A stretch of 64,000 nucleotides of DNA, from positions 1-64,000 of IMG/VR virus record IMGVR_UViG_3300031565_000020. One strand, written 5' to 3'. The DNA is from a virus. Below the pieces are notes generated by a model, which saw only the letters and a list, made by a program, of their open reading frames with translations, did no database searches and was not told the DNA's origin. A program made the position numbers and the translations under genes. Numbering within the stretch: position 1 is the stretch's first letter; every line of letters begins with the position of its first letter. Of the stretch, positions 41,547-49,828 are shown one piece after another.

Positions 41547-41893
41547 TAATAATCTCCCTTTTCCTTATTCTCTTTTGCCGTCTTAATATCCGCACGTATA
41601 CCATCACGCCACGGTGTCTTAACACCTTTGACCCGATGTTCTTTTTTCATACTATAATGATTATGTTCAACTCCTGTAAATTCTTTTCCTTTTTCTGTTA
41701 TATACCAAAAACCGCCTTTTTTGTGCACTCTGTAACCGGTTCCATACAACACCTGTTTCAGCGTGACTTTTTTTGTTTTGATGCTGTCGGGCCATTCCAT
41801 ATATATGTTAATTGATTTGACTCCGTGTACACTAACCTTACAAGCCCTTAAAAGTATATCGGCATCTTTTTGTAATTGTTCTGATATTTTCAT
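41546..41893 (-). CDS. Hypothetical protein, 115 aa
   Basis: This basic protein has a central segment, GTGYRVHKKGGFWYITEKGKEFTGV, that resembles the wing of a winged-helix domain (YxITEKGKxF is common in such proteins), suggesting DNA binding. The start overlaps the upstream gene by 4 nt. The regulator assignment is inference. Confidence 0.6.
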   Translation of the reverse strand: MKISEQLQKDADILLRACKVSVHGVKSINIYMEWPDSIKTKKVTLKQVLYGTGYRVHKKGGFWYITEKGKEFTGVEHNHYSMKKEHRVKGVKTPWRDGIRADIKTAKENKEKGDY

Positions 41894-42936
41894 TCCAAAA
41901 TCCCCCTTAATATTATATGCAGGCCCACAACAGGCAGAAAATCAATAAGTATCGCAATAATTACGAAAATAATCAACTGTAATATATTCGCATCGAGATT
42001 AAACATACTTTGAAAGTGCTCAAAAGGACTTTTAATCTCGATTTTTTCAAACTGGATTTTTTTTGCTTCAATCATTGTGGCCTTTTCATTTTCAAGTCTG
42101 TCAATATCCTTTTCATATTTTTGAATTTGTAAAACCTTTTTCCAGATCCGATCATACAATTTCTTATACTCGTTTGAATCGCTTTCATATTTTTCCATAC
42201 GCGTTTTTAAGTCTTCCCTCATTGAATTTCGATCGGTAATTTCATTATAACAGAAATCTATTTTTTTCTGCAAAGCGGCATATAAGTCAATGTCATTCTG
42301 GTTATTATTGTTTTGAAATCTAATATTATTCTCTTTTGCATCTTTCACAGCCGATTGACCTGTGATCGACGTAAAAACGCTAAACATTGTAATGACTAAC
42401 CATATTGCCAGGTATGTTATCCGTTTTTGTTTGATGCCAAAGTAAAAACACACAATACCAGCAAGAGTCACACTCCCGGAAAATGAGTAGGCAAGATGTT
42501 TGCTTTCAATAAAAAACACAAAAAACTCTTTGGCATACAAAACAGTCAAAATAAGCGGTGTTACTATGGTTGCAAGCACTAACACTAAAAACACAGTTTT
42601 CTTTAATTTTACCCCCTTTTTGTTCGTCTCCTGTGGTGTTTTTACAGGGTCTTTAATTTGCGGTTTTTCTTGTGTTTCTTCCTGTATTTCTTTCTGTATT
42701 TCTTCCGGAGTCTTTAAAACTTTATAATGTGCCACATTTCTTCCTAATGCTTTTCTTTTTATAAGCGCTTTTAATAGGTCTTGAAGTGTGCCCATATCAC
42801 ACTTCATGTACTCAACCATTACAGGGAAAGTCGGAAATGTGTCACGACTTTTTTTTAATCCCTGACTTTTTTTATCTTTTACATAATCAGAAATAAACTG
42901 GTATAAAAGCTTTTGTTGTTTTTCAAACTCTGTCAT
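41890..42936 (-). CDS. Multi-pass membrane protein with coiled coil, 348 aa
   Basis: Residues 1-80 are a soluble helical domain, perhaps winged-helix-like. Residues 105-195 hold about three transmembrane helices (TVFLVLVLATIVTPLILTVL, then two more). Residues 210-295 are a charged coiled coil, and the C-terminus holds one or two further hydrophobic segments (LIIFVIIAILIDFLPVVG). The ATG follows AAGGAGAATGTGAA. The family is unknown. It is the first of five overlapping genes that lead into the LRR array. Confidence 0.65.
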   Translation of the reverse strand: MTEFEKQQKLLYQFISDYVKDKKSQGLKKSRDTFPTFPVMVEYMKCDMGTLQDLLKALIKRKALGRNVAHYKVLKTPEEIQKEIQEETQEKPQIKDPVKTPQETNKKGVKLKKTVFLVLVLATIVTPLILTVLYAKEFFVFFIESKHLAYSFSGSVTLAGIVCFYFGIKQKRITYLAIWLVITMFSVFTSITGQSAVKDAKENNIRFQNNNNQNDIDLYAALQKKIDFCYNEITDRNSMREDLKTRMEKYESDSNEYKKLYDRIWKKVLQIQKYEKDIDRLENEKATMIEAKKIQFEKIEIKSPFEHFQSMFNLDANILQLIIFVIIAILIDFLPVVGLHIILRGILE

Positions 42937-42968
42937 TTCACATTCTCCTTTCTTGATTTACTATCATT

Positions 42969-43538
42969 TTAATCCTTCCAACCCAGTTTTTTTAAAAGCG
43001 ATTCTTTACTTTTCCGCCACGCATCCAATGTCGATATACGCATTTGAATAACGGTAAATGGATCTTTACTGTCAATCACGCTTTGTAATATGTTAATCTC
43101 TGTTGTTAGTGAGGTAATTTCTGTTTTAGTTGCTTCTATTAATTTATAATCAGTATAATGTTGTGTAGACTTAACGGGAAATAGTGTAGTGAGATCATCT
43201 GCCATTTGTGCTTTATTACCAGTCATAGACTGCGGTTTAAGTATTTTTTTATACTTTATATGCGGTTGAAAATATCCTGCGGCATTCGCTTTATTCAAAA
43301 ACGAACTAATATTAGCAATTATTGTTTTCTTTGTCTTATCGCCTGTATTTTTTTGTTTGTTTATCACTGCCATATATAGTTCTAAGTCTTCTAATGACAA
43401 TGTAAAAACACTTCTAGCCGAATGATTTGTTATGTTAAGTAGCTCAATAATGTTGCGTCTATATGTTGCTTTTACGCCTGAATTTAAATGTGAAAAAAAC
43501 ACTTTCATGATACCATTTATACTTTGAATTTTATTCAT
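42969..43538 (-). CDS. Protein with integrase SAM-like N-terminal domain, 189 aa
   Basis: Residues 5-100 resemble the core-binding (SAM-like) domain of tyrosine recombinases: a helical head FFSHLNSGVKATYRRNIIELL, then a second helix set with LEDLELYMAVI and IANISSFLNKANAAGYF. The catalytic domain (R-H-R-Y) is absent and is replaced by a coiled coil. It may be a DNA-binding remnant or a regulator. AAGGAAGGTAAAGA is upstream of the ATG. Confidence 0.5.
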   Translation of the reverse strand: MNKIQSINGIMKVFFSHLNSGVKATYRRNIIELLNITNHSARSVFTLSLEDLELYMAVINKQKNTGDKTKKTIIANISSFLNKANAAGYFQPHIKYKKILKPQSMTGNKAQMADDLTTLFPVKSTQHYTDYKLIEATKTEITSLTTEINILQSVIDSKDPFTVIQMRISTLDAWRKSKESLLKKLGWKD

Positions 43539-43554
43539 TCTTTACCTTCCTTTT

Positions 43555-43605
43555 TTAATTGTACACTTCATGCCATTTGTTATAATTTCTAATCTCTTCT
43601 TTCAT
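43555..43605 (-). CDS. Possible 16-aa peptide
   Basis: The frame MKEEIRNYNKWHEVYN has an excellent ribosome site (GGGGGAAGGAAA) but is very short. It could be a leader peptide for the 42969 gene, which lies 16 bases downstream. Low confidence. Confidence 0.3.
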   Translation of the reverse strand: MKEEIRNYNKWHEVYN

Positions 43606-43623
43606 TTTCCTTCCCCCTTTTAT

Positions 43624-43860
43624 TCAATCTAATTCCAATACTTTTGCTCGCTGATTTTCTGTAATTTCTTTTCTGTAAATCCAACGGTCCCTGTGCTCCC
43701 GACATGCTTCTAATGTAGAACGTACACAAGAAAATAAACCATGTACTTTATGTCGAAAATCATATTGACACATTTCTTTTTTTATAAAAGAACTGTAAAA
43801 CATTTCATAACTCTCTTTACCTTCTTTACAAACACTACAACCGTTTTTATCGCTTTTCAT
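43624..43860 (-). CDS. Small Cys-containing protein, 78 aa
   Basis: CSVC near the N-terminus and three further Cys suggest a metal site. ATG 43860 follows the repeated leader AAGGTGGTACTT. No promoter lies directly in front; transcription probably reads through the hairpin at 43899-43932 from the 44121 promoter. The function is unknown. Confidence 0.6.
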   Translation of the reverse strand: MKSDKNGCSVCKEGKESYEMFYSSFIKKEMCQYDFRHKVHGLFSCVRSTLEACREHRDRWIYRKEITENQRAKVLELD

Positions 43861-43898
43861 AAGTACCACCTTATTTAAAGTTAATTCGCCTACCTTTT

Positions 43899-43932
43899 AT
43901 TTTTAATGCCGGACGCACTAAACACCCGGCAT
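43899..43932 (-). terminator. Hairpin between two small genes
   Basis: On the minus strand ATGCCGG (43932-43926) pairs with CCGGCAT (43912-43906) and is followed by TAAAAA, so it lacks a good U-run leftward. It could be a partial terminator or attenuator before the 43860 gene. Confidence 0.6.
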
Positions 43933-43940
43933 ATTATTAT

Positions 43941-44069
43941 TTAATATTCCTTTTTAATATGCCCCATACTCTCGTAAGATCGCAATCTCTGTGACCGCGC
44001 TTTTAATTTTTCATATTCCGCTTTTGTAATTGTACCCATTATTTCATTGTTTGTATTCTTCTTCTTCAT
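43941..44069 (-). CDS. Small basic protein, 42 aa
   Basis: The start follows TTAACTTTAAGGTGGTACTT, the fullest copy of the repeated leader, and the gene is first after the 44121 promoter. MKKKNTNNEIMGTITKAEYE continues with a basic helix. The function is unknown. Confidence 0.6.
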   Translation of the reverse strand: MKKKNTNNEIMGTITKAEYEKLKARSQRLRSYESMGHIKKEY

Positions 44070-44120
44070 AAGTACCACCTTAAAGTTAATTTTTAAGCTA
44101 GTTGCCAACTAACTAATATT

Positions 44121-44149
44121 AGTATATTACATAAGTTTGTTTATGTCAA
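44121..44149 (-). promoter_or_regulatory. Sigma-70-type promoter
   Basis: On the minus strand, TTGACA (44144-44149), 17 bp and TATACT (44121-44126). The -35 overlaps the last codons of the primase gene. It belongs to the same family as the 4552 promoter (spacer begins TAAACAA). Confidence 0.88.
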
Positions 44150-45049
44150 CAAGTTTTTATATGTTTTCTTAACTTTCTTCATAAACAACTTACTTTCATC
44201 TTGTGTAAGGTTGTCGGCGGCCTTTTCAGCACTTATAATAAAACTAACTACACCCAAGCTATCAAGTAACAAACTAAGTTTTTGACTACCGTCTCTGCCT
44301 GCGCTATCAGGATCAAAGTAGATGAAAACTACCTTGAAACAAGATAGTAACAAGACTTGTTGCTCTGTGAAGATACGACCTAAGGTCGCGCAAGTGTTAT
44401 CGCCTAACTTCCAAACTTTCATAAATCCCTCTGTTACTATACACCAATCTTTTTGACAGTTATCGAAGTTGTAAAGTATATGCTTATGGTGCACTATCTC
44501 TTTTGGCTTTGAACACGCTTTGTACCGTTGCTCGCTTTGATTAGTTATGTCTCTTCCTTGGTAGCTAACCAACTTTTTATTGTAAAAAAAGGGTACAACA
44601 ACCCTTAATCGATATGCACCAAGTGGGCCGGTCCCTGTTATCTTATACTTATGTATGAGGTAATCAGGGCTAAATCCTCTTTGTTTCAAGTAGTTTTTAT
44701 GTAATTTTGTTAGATTTTGCCCTGGTAATATAACTTTTTTGGGTATTTCTTTTAGTTTTCTTTCATTATTGTTTAATTTTAATAATAATTGATAACCTGG
44801 ACGATACTGTTTTACGATCTGTTGTGGGCTCGTATCCGGTGCAAGTAGTTTTAGTGTGGCAAAAATTGATTTTTTACCACATTTCCAACAGCTCGCACCC
44901 ATACCATTTTTTGCAATTCCAAAATGGTACCCGTGATCATCACAGCCAGGGAAAGGGCAATGAATATTTAAGAAATTTTCAGACGTGTTTGGACCTTCCG
45001 TAATGAAATCAATATTGTAATCCCCTAGAAACCGTTCAACATCGAACAT
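44141..45049 (-). CDS. DNA primase (zinc finger plus TOPRIM), 302 aa
   Basis: C31, C36, C54 and C57 (CPFPGC and CWKC) form a CHC2-like zinc ribbon that reads single-stranded templates. A TOPRIM domain follows, with IVTEGFMKVWKLG carrying the catalytic Glu and VFIYFDPDSAGRDG carrying the DxD metal site. It makes RNA primers for lagging-strand synthesis, and the helicase is a separate gene at 50549. It lacks the helicase-interaction domain of bacterial DnaG. It is leftward, possibly reading from the 47074 promoter. Confidence 0.85.
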   Translation of the reverse strand: MFDVERFLGDYNIDFITEGPNTSENFLNIHCPFPGCDDHGYHFGIAKNGMGASCWKCGKKSIFATLKLLAPDTSPQQIVKQYRPGYQLLLKLNNNERKLKEIPKKVILPGQNLTKLHKNYLKQRGFSPDYLIHKYKITGTGPLGAYRLRVVVPFFYNKKLVSYQGRDITNQSEQRYKACSKPKEIVHHKHILYNFDNCQKDWCIVTEGFMKVWKLGDNTCATLGRIFTEQQVLLLSCFKVVFIYFDPDSAGRDGSQKLSLLLDSLGVVSFIISAEKAADNLTQDESKLFMKKVKKTYKNLLT

Positions 45050-45110
45050 TATTTTAAAATTCCTTTTCTGTGATATTAATCTTATTCATTCTTGTACTTC
45101 TTTTTAACGC

Positions 45111-45395
45111 CTACTTGTGACGGTGCCGATGATGTTGTGGTGGTGCCGATAATGGGTGTGGTTTTGGGTAATCAGGTGCGTCACTGTTTTTTGTATATAC
45201 TCTTTTTCTCCCATCCCTGGTTTTTGCATATGCATTATTTATCTTCTCTTCAATTATCTGGTATTTTTTATCAAATTTATGTATAGTTTTCTTTTGTTCT
45301 GCAAAGATTTTTTTTAATTCATACCGCATAATAGTAAACAAACAACCGGATAAAAACACACAAAAACATAACATTCCTGTTTGAAAATCTGTCAT
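45111..45395 (-). CDS. Small membrane protein, 94 aa
   Basis: One N-terminal transmembrane helix (GMLCFCVFLSGCLFTIM) is followed by a charged helix and a Pro/His-rich end (PPQHHRHRHK). AAAGGAGGTTTTTAA is a strong ribosome site. It lies between helicase and primase. The function is unknown; the shape resembles Rz-type or membrane-anchored accessory proteins, without proof. Confidence 0.6.
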   Translation of the reverse strand: MTDFQTGMLCFCVFLSGCLFTIMRYELKKIFAEQKKTIHKFDKKYQIIEEKINNAYAKTRDGRKRVYTKNSDAPDYPKPHPLSAPPQHHRHRHK

Positions 45396-45408
45396 TTAAA
45401 AACCTCCT

Positions 45409-47046
45409 TTATAAGTTCACAATATCCGTAAACCCTTCTTTCTTATAATCATCAATCCTCATAAGTGTATGTTTTTCAAGTATGCAATTATGACTATCAA
45501 AAAAATCATATACATTAACACTAGTTTTACCTGTATCAATCCTTAACGCACGCCCTAACCTTTGTATTGTTTGTATATAGCTTTTTCCCCCGCCGGCAAT
45601 TATCAATGTGCGTATACAATTAATAGATATACCCTGATCAAATATACCGGACGCGATTAATACAAAGTCATCTGTATCATTGAAAAGCTCCACATTATAT
45701 TCACGGATAGACACAGCATCGCTACCGGAAATAAATACGCTGTTAGGGATGATGGAAGCAAGTTTTTGCCCGTGTTCGATCCTTTTCACCAATATCATAG
45801 TTTTGTTTGATTTTAGGGTTATTTCTTTGATCTTTTGATTCCTTATGTCGTTGTCAATAATTCCCATTTGTTCGGCATTTCTCCAGCGTTTCTCGTATAA
45901 GTTATCTGGTTTGGTAATTGGCACCATGAATATTCTAGGCTTTGCTATTTTTTCCTGGGCAATGAGATTTACAGCCGGCAATGTATACTCAATATCTCCA
46001 ATGTACTCTTGCACTTTAAGTTTTTTTACTCTTTCTTTTTCGACAAATGGCGTTGCAGAAAAGCCAAACCGGTAAATAAAATCATTACTTTGAAGAAATG
46101 ACCGAAATGTGTATGACACTGCTGTGTGACATTCATCAACAATTACAGTATCATATTTTTCTTTCAACTTGTGTACAGAATTGATACTACACATAATTAT
46201 TTTTCTACCTTTCTCATCAACTACCGCACCTGTAATAATGCCTACATTGAGTCCGGCATCCTGTGCGCGTTTGTAGGTTTGTCTTAATACCGATACCGCT
46301 TTGAACAGTAATAATACTTTTCTATTCATTAATTTACAAAGGGCGAGAAATATTTCAGATTTTCCGCCGCTTGTCGGAAGCTTAATTACCACGTTTACTT
46401 TTTTAAGACAGACCTTAACGGCCTTTATTTGGTAATCATATAATGACAAGTAACCGAGACAATCCTTAATTTCACTGTTTGTAAACTTGTACTTAGTTTT
46501 GTTTCTTTTATCGTTAGTTTTGACCTTGTTATTATCTAGTTTTAATCTAGCTACAAGCCCTTTTTTGAACCCTATACCCATTTTTACATAAGGGTTAGTT
46601 TTGTTTTTTTCTAAACTAGCAAACTCTACTATTTGGCGTTTGCTTGCGTCATATGATCCCGATAAGTAACACATACTATAATCATACGTTTGATATACAA
46701 TCAATAATCTATTGAGAAAATCAGTATCTTTTGATTCTACCGTCAAATGGTTGTTATACAATTGAACGGTAATCGGCTTATTGCTAATTAGTTTGTCTGA
46801 GTTAGTTTCTTTGCAGCCTGGTTTGAAAGTTATATCGAAACCTAATTTTCTAATTATCTTCAATGTTTCCGGGCGGTTATGTACTATCCATTGTTTGTTA
46901 TAGTCTGTGTATTTTCTGTATTTACTTGGAATTGTTCTTATTGCAGCAATGATTTTAATAAATTCCGGACGTGGTAGATATTTTATTTTCAGTGTGAATT
47001 TGTCATCAACGCAAATCGCCTCAAGCACGATTTCTTTACTAATCAA
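45409..47046 (-). CDS. SF2 DNA helicase (UvsW / DEAD-box type), 545 aa
   Basis: Superfamily 2 motifs are clear: Q-like LYDYQIKAV, Walker A KLPTSGGKS near residue 220, DECH box (VIVDECHTA) near 305, motif III FSATP, and motif VI IQRLGRALR near 490. The first 190 residues form an N-terminal arm, as in T4 UvsW. Such helicases remodel forks and recombination intermediates. The gene is read from the minus-strand promoter at 47074-47102. Confidence 0.88.
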   Translation of the reverse strand: MISKEIVLEAICVDDKFTLKIKYLPRPEFIKIIAAIRTIPSKYRKYTDYNKQWIVHNRPETLKIIRKLGFDITFKPGCKETNSDKLISNKPITVQLYNNHLTVESKDTDFLNRLLIVYQTYDYSMCYLSGSYDASKRQIVEFASLEKNKTNPYVKMGIGFKKGLVARLKLDNNKVKTNDKRNKTKYKFTNSEIKDCLGYLSLYDYQIKAVKVCLKKVNVVIKLPTSGGKSEIFLALCKLMNRKVLLLFKAVSVLRQTYKRAQDAGLNVGIITGAVVDEKGRKIIMCSINSVHKLKEKYDTVIVDECHTAVSYTFRSFLQSNDFIYRFGFSATPFVEKERVKKLKVQEYIGDIEYTLPAVNLIAQEKIAKPRIFMVPITKPDNLYEKRWRNAEQMGIIDNDIRNQKIKEITLKSNKTMILVKRIEHGQKLASIIPNSVFISGSDAVSIREYNVELFNDTDDFVLIASGIFDQGISINCIRTLIIAGGGKSYIQTIQRLGRALRIDTGKTSVNVYDFFDSHNCILEKHTLMRIDDYKKEGFTDIVNL

Positions 47047-47073
47047 TTTGAGCTCCTATTTTTTGTTTTTATA

Positions 47074-47102
47074 TTATTACCATATCCATAGATTTTTGTC
47101 AA
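47074..47102 (-). promoter_or_regulatory. Sigma-70-type promoter for the leftward replication genes
   Basis: On the minus strand, TTGACA (47097-47102), a 17 bp spacer beginning AAAATC and -10 TAATAA (47074-47079), 28 bases in front of the helicase gene. It is divergent from the promoter at 47331. Confidence 0.8.
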
Positions 47103-47330
47103 GTAATTTGTATTCTTGTAATCAATTGATGTACAAAACTGTAACTAAAAGTATTGATATGTTGTGTAATACGAGAGGTCAATTATAACCAAAATTATAC
47201 AAAAGTGTAACGCATAATGAATGAAAATGTTTAAAATATAAGAAATATGTTTATAAACTTTGTAGAATCAAAAGTATAAAACATACAAGACTACTACATA
47301 AATGTATAGTAAAAATAGTTAAAATATATG

Positions 47331-47381
47331 TTGACAGCTTTAACCTATTATAGTAGACTCTTTTAACCTATTTAGGTTAAA
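47331..47381 (+). promoter_or_regulatory. Promoter with palindromic operator TTTAACCTA-TT-TAGGTTAAA
   Basis: TTGACA (47331-47336), 17 bp and TAGACT (47354-47359). A half-site TTTAACCTA lies in the spacer (47339-47347), and the full 20-base palindrome lies just after the -10 (47362-47381). A dimeric repressor bound there would cover the promoter and start point. The gap from 47103 to 47330 has no gene; it is AT-rich with scattered short repeats and may contain origin or control sequences. Confidence 0.78.
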
Positions 47382-47486
47382 GTAATAAGCATATATGGTA
47401 AACGTCATTAATCTATATAGTAAAAACCATGTACTATTATTTATAGTTTTTATAAGAAAAATCTGAGATTATAGGAGAAAAATAGC

Positions 47487-48890
47487 ATGAACGATATTGA
47501 AACTGTGGCAAGTGCTGACACGTGGTATTTGTATGGCGATGGATTGCTTTTGGAATTAGGCATGGATACCACTTTACTTTTGTCACGAATAATAAATATA
47601 TACACCCAATTGAATTTTACAACCGATTACTTTGAGTGTAGTGTTGTATCTATAAGAAGAGAGATTGAAATGTCTGCTCATAGACAACGGATTTCAATAG
47701 AAAAACTAACAAAGTTGGGAATAATAAAGACTAAAAATAGCGATTTGCCTGCAACACGAAAAGTAAAACTTTGTAACACAAACATTATCAATACTGTAAA
47801 GGATGTTTATGGTGGTGAAGAGGGGGGTGGTTTTGAGCAAAACAAAAGTGTCGAATTTGAGTTGATTTTTCCAAAAACACAGTTATATATTACATATATA
47901 ACATTATATTCTCTTTATTATTTATTAATAATAAATAATAGAGTTATCAAAAATGATAACTCCTATTTGTCCACTTTAAATTTTTTTTCAAATAGGAAAA
48001 TACTTTCTTTTGAAGAGAGAGAAAAAAAAACAAAAGAAAAAAACAATGAACTAAAAAACAAAATTTTATCCGATGAAAATTTCTTGGAAATTATAAGAAC
48101 ATTTTCAGATTTTCCGGCCCCGGCAGTTACACACAATGTGAACAAAATAACGAACACACTTGCAGAAGCGTACAGTCTATACCAGCACTTGCTTAACGGT
48201 ACATTTTTCGATAATTGTAAACAAATCACAGAGCCGTGGATCGTTGCCAATAAAGGCGATTGGAGTAAATTAAAGGAAAAAAAATGGAAACACAAGAAAA
48301 TTATGAAAGTACTGAAAGAGGCCGGAAAACCATATTTACCAGACTATTACCCATTTTCAAAAGATGACAAAAAAAAGATTTTGCCGAAGAGCTTGCCACA
48401 ATTATTTTATAATCCCTTCGTAAAAAAATGCCCGTCTTCTTTTATTCGTGCCTATTTACAGCCGCCGAAACTATCTCCGGTACAAGAAATCACAGACAAG
48501 TACCCGGGAATTACTACTGAAATTTCGCAGATGTGCGACGTAACACCTCGGATAATTATACGTGCTATCACATATTTAGAGCCCTTCTACAATGAAATTT
48601 GTAACAAGTCGATTATTTTTGAAGATGGTAAAAAATACACCCGGTTATCCCTTGACATGGAGTTTTCGCGCCATTTGGGAACGTTTGTAAAGTTTTTAGG
48701 CGTGTATGTCGAGTGGTTAGGGTCTTTATCGGAAAAATGGCGCAACCAGCAATCAGTAAGGCTCGCGGGTGTTACGCGTGGTTGGTTCGACGAGTACTTG
48801 AAAAAAAATTATGATATTATTTTAGAGCCTAATGACAGCTATTTACAACGGTTGGCGCGAGATTTGAAAAGAATGAAATCCGGTTATTGA
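47487..48890 (+). CDS. Winged-helix initiator-like protein, 467 aa
   Basis: Residues 15-95 look like a winged-helix domain (LLLSRIINIYTQLNF, VVSIRREIEMSAHRQRISIEKLTKLGIIKTK), typical of phage replication initiators (O/RepA/DnaD-type). A low-complexity Asn/Ile/Tyr linker with in-gene hairpins follows, then a basic C-terminal domain. The position, behind an operator-controlled promoter and among replication genes, supports an initiator. No family-specific motif is seen. TATAGGAGAAAAATAGC is upstream. Confidence 0.6.
   Translation: MNDIETVASADTWYLYGDGLLLELGMDTTLLLSRIINIYTQLNFTTDYFECSVVSIRREIEMSAHRQRISIEKLTKLGIIKTKNSDLPATRKVKLCNTNIINTVKDVYGGEEGGGFEQNKSVEFELIFPKTQLYITYITLYSLYYLLIINNRVIKNDNSYLSTLNFFSNRKILSFEEREKKTKEKNNELKNKILSDENFLEIIRTFSDFPAPAVTHNVNKITNTLAEAYSLYQHLLNGTFFDNCKQITEPWIVANKGDWSKLKEKKWKHKKIMKVLKEAGKPYLPDYYPFSKDDKKKILPKSLPQLFYNPFVKKCPSSFIRAYLQPPKLSPVQEITDKYPGITTEISQMCDVTPRIIIRAITYLEPFYNEICNKSIIFEDGKKYTRLSLDMEFSRHLGTFVKFLGVYVEWLGSLSEKWRNQQSVRLAGVTRGWFDEYLKKNYDIILEPNDSYLQRLARDLKRMKSGY
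47941..47998. repeat. Two adjacent perfect hairpins in the initiator gene
   Basis: GAGTTATCA (47941-47949) pairs with 47954-47962 around AAAA. Then CCTATTTG (47962-47969) pairs with CAAATAGG (47990-47997). Both lie in the Asn-rich linker-coding part. Confidence 0.8.
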
Positions 48891-48910
48891 AAAAAAATTA
48901 AAAAAATATC

Positions 48911-48939
48911 TTGACATGTTAAAAAAAATAGGTTATTAT
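48911..48939 (+). promoter_or_regulatory. Strong promoter of the stable-RNA locus
   Basis: TTGACA (48911-48916), 17 bp and TATTAT (48934-48939) lie just behind the initiator gene. The predicted start is near 48946, with no protein gene carrying a convincing start close behind. Confidence 0.8.
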
Positions 48940-48945
48940 GGCGAA

Positions 48946-49437
48946 CAATTAACGATGACAAGGGAAACCAGGGAGACGGCAAGATGAAAAACTTAGTGAA
49001 AATTATTTTTATAACGATCGTGAATAATCTCACTAAGAAAAATAATTTTGTAATAAAATCCTTTACGACACGTGTGCTTACAGTTTATGATGGTTTATGG
49101 CCTGTAAAAAACACTACTTCGGAAGCAGGAACGGTGACAAGGCTGATAACCGTAAACCGTGATAGCAAAAGGATTGCTAATACCATTCGTATCAATGGTC
49201 TACCTGGTTATGGTTAATTGAGGTTTAGCATGGTCTGTGATTTTGGATCAGTTCGGTGGGTGTCATACACTTTCCGGAAGGCAAAATCTAGAATCGGATT
49301 GACTTCTGTTGTGTTTGTGCAACGTGCAACGTCGCATGATAAACATGATGGGAAAAATCAGGATCTTGTTGAAGGGGTTCGGGGTGGTGCTGCCAGGTCT
49401 CACCCCGAAAAACCTTTAACGAATGATTATTTTTTTT
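48946..49437 (+). ncRNA. Candidate large structured non-coding RNA, about 490 nt
   Basis: Between the promoter and the zinc-ribbon frame there are many perfect pairings. CTTAGTGA (48992-48999) pairs with 49030-49037, and AAATTATTTTT (49000-49010) with 49038-49048; these two helices interleave, so they form alternatives or a pseudoknot. Further: TTACAG/CTGTAA (49078/49102), ACGGT/ACCGT (49131/49149), AGCAA/TTGCT (49164/49174), ACCATT/AATGGT (49182/49194) and TTCGGGGTG/CACCCCGAA (49378/49401) with an outer AAGG/CCTT, then a T-rich stretch to 49437. A promoter plus tRNA neighbours recalls large phage RNAs such as ROOL and GOLLD; membership is not shown. A 77-aa frame (48984-49217) is the rival explanation. 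Confidence 0.55.
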
Positions 49438-49450
49438 GTAGGGTGGTCAT

Positions 49451-49636
49451 GTGTCTAATATTTGGAATGATGGGATTTGTAATGCGTGTGGTGCAGTAGT
49501 TGAAGAAATGTCAAGTGCAAGACTTGGTCAAGGTTTTGATTATCAAAATAGGTGTACCAATTGCAAATGTGTTAACCATTGCTGGCATCATTGCGGAGAT
49601 ATGGAAGAACTTGATTATTACAAGCATAATCAATAA
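49451..49636 (+). CDS. Zinc-ribbon protein, 61 aa (GTG start)
   Basis: CNACG and CTNCKC plus a later HCWHHCG give a four-Cys zinc-ribbon pattern like that of the 7698 and 10237 proteins. The GTG start follows GTAGGGTGGTCAT, similar to the repeated AAGGTGGTACTT leader. It sits inside the stable-RNA locus. Confidence 0.55.
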   Translation: MSNIWNDGICNACGAVVEEMSSARLGQGFDYQNRCTNCKCVNHCWHHCGDMEELDYYKHNQ

Positions 49637-49644
49637 GTGTATTG

Positions 49645-49721
49645 ACAGAGTAGTATGGTACTAACGCTACCGTTCAGGCCTTACAAGCTTGGTAAATCGG
49701 ATGGTTTGTACTGTACTCTGT
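49645..49721 (+). ncRNA. Structured element before tRNA-Thr
   Basis: ACAGAGTA (49645-49652) pairs perfectly with TACTCTGT (49714-49721). Inside are GGTA/TACC with a 7-base loop (49657-49671) and TTAC/GTAA with a 7-base loop (49681-49695). The closed multi-arm shape is tRNA-like, but there is no T-loop sequence, so I do not call it a tRNA. Confidence 0.45.
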
Positions 49722-49750
49722 GAATGCACTTGTATTTAAAGCCTGTTAAA

Positions 49751-49824
49751 CGGGGTATATGTATGATTTGGTGTAATAAACAGGTCGTACCTGTTTATCG
49801 GAGGTTCAAGTCCTCCCGCCCCGA
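49751..49824 (+). tRNA. tRNA-Thr (anticodon CGT)
   Basis: The acceptor CGGGGTA pairs with CGCCCCG (last pair mismatched). The anticodon stem AACAG/CTGTT encloses loop GTCGTAC with U33 and anticodon CGU (reads ACG). The T-arm is GGAGG-TTCAAGT-CCTCC and the discriminator base is A. The D-arm pairs poorly although GG is present. CCA is not encoded. Confidence 0.7.
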
Positions 49825-49828
49825 ATAC

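Noticed and set aside
48984-49217. 77-aa frame behind the stable-RNA promoter
   Set aside because: A GGGAG site is present, but the peptide has no recognisable features and the DNA is filled with perfect helices. I treat it as non-coding, with the protein as a stated alternative.
49218-49499. 93-aa frame with a TTG start
   Set aside because: No ribosome site; it crosses a GC-rich hairpin and overlaps the better-supported zinc-ribbon frame at 49451.
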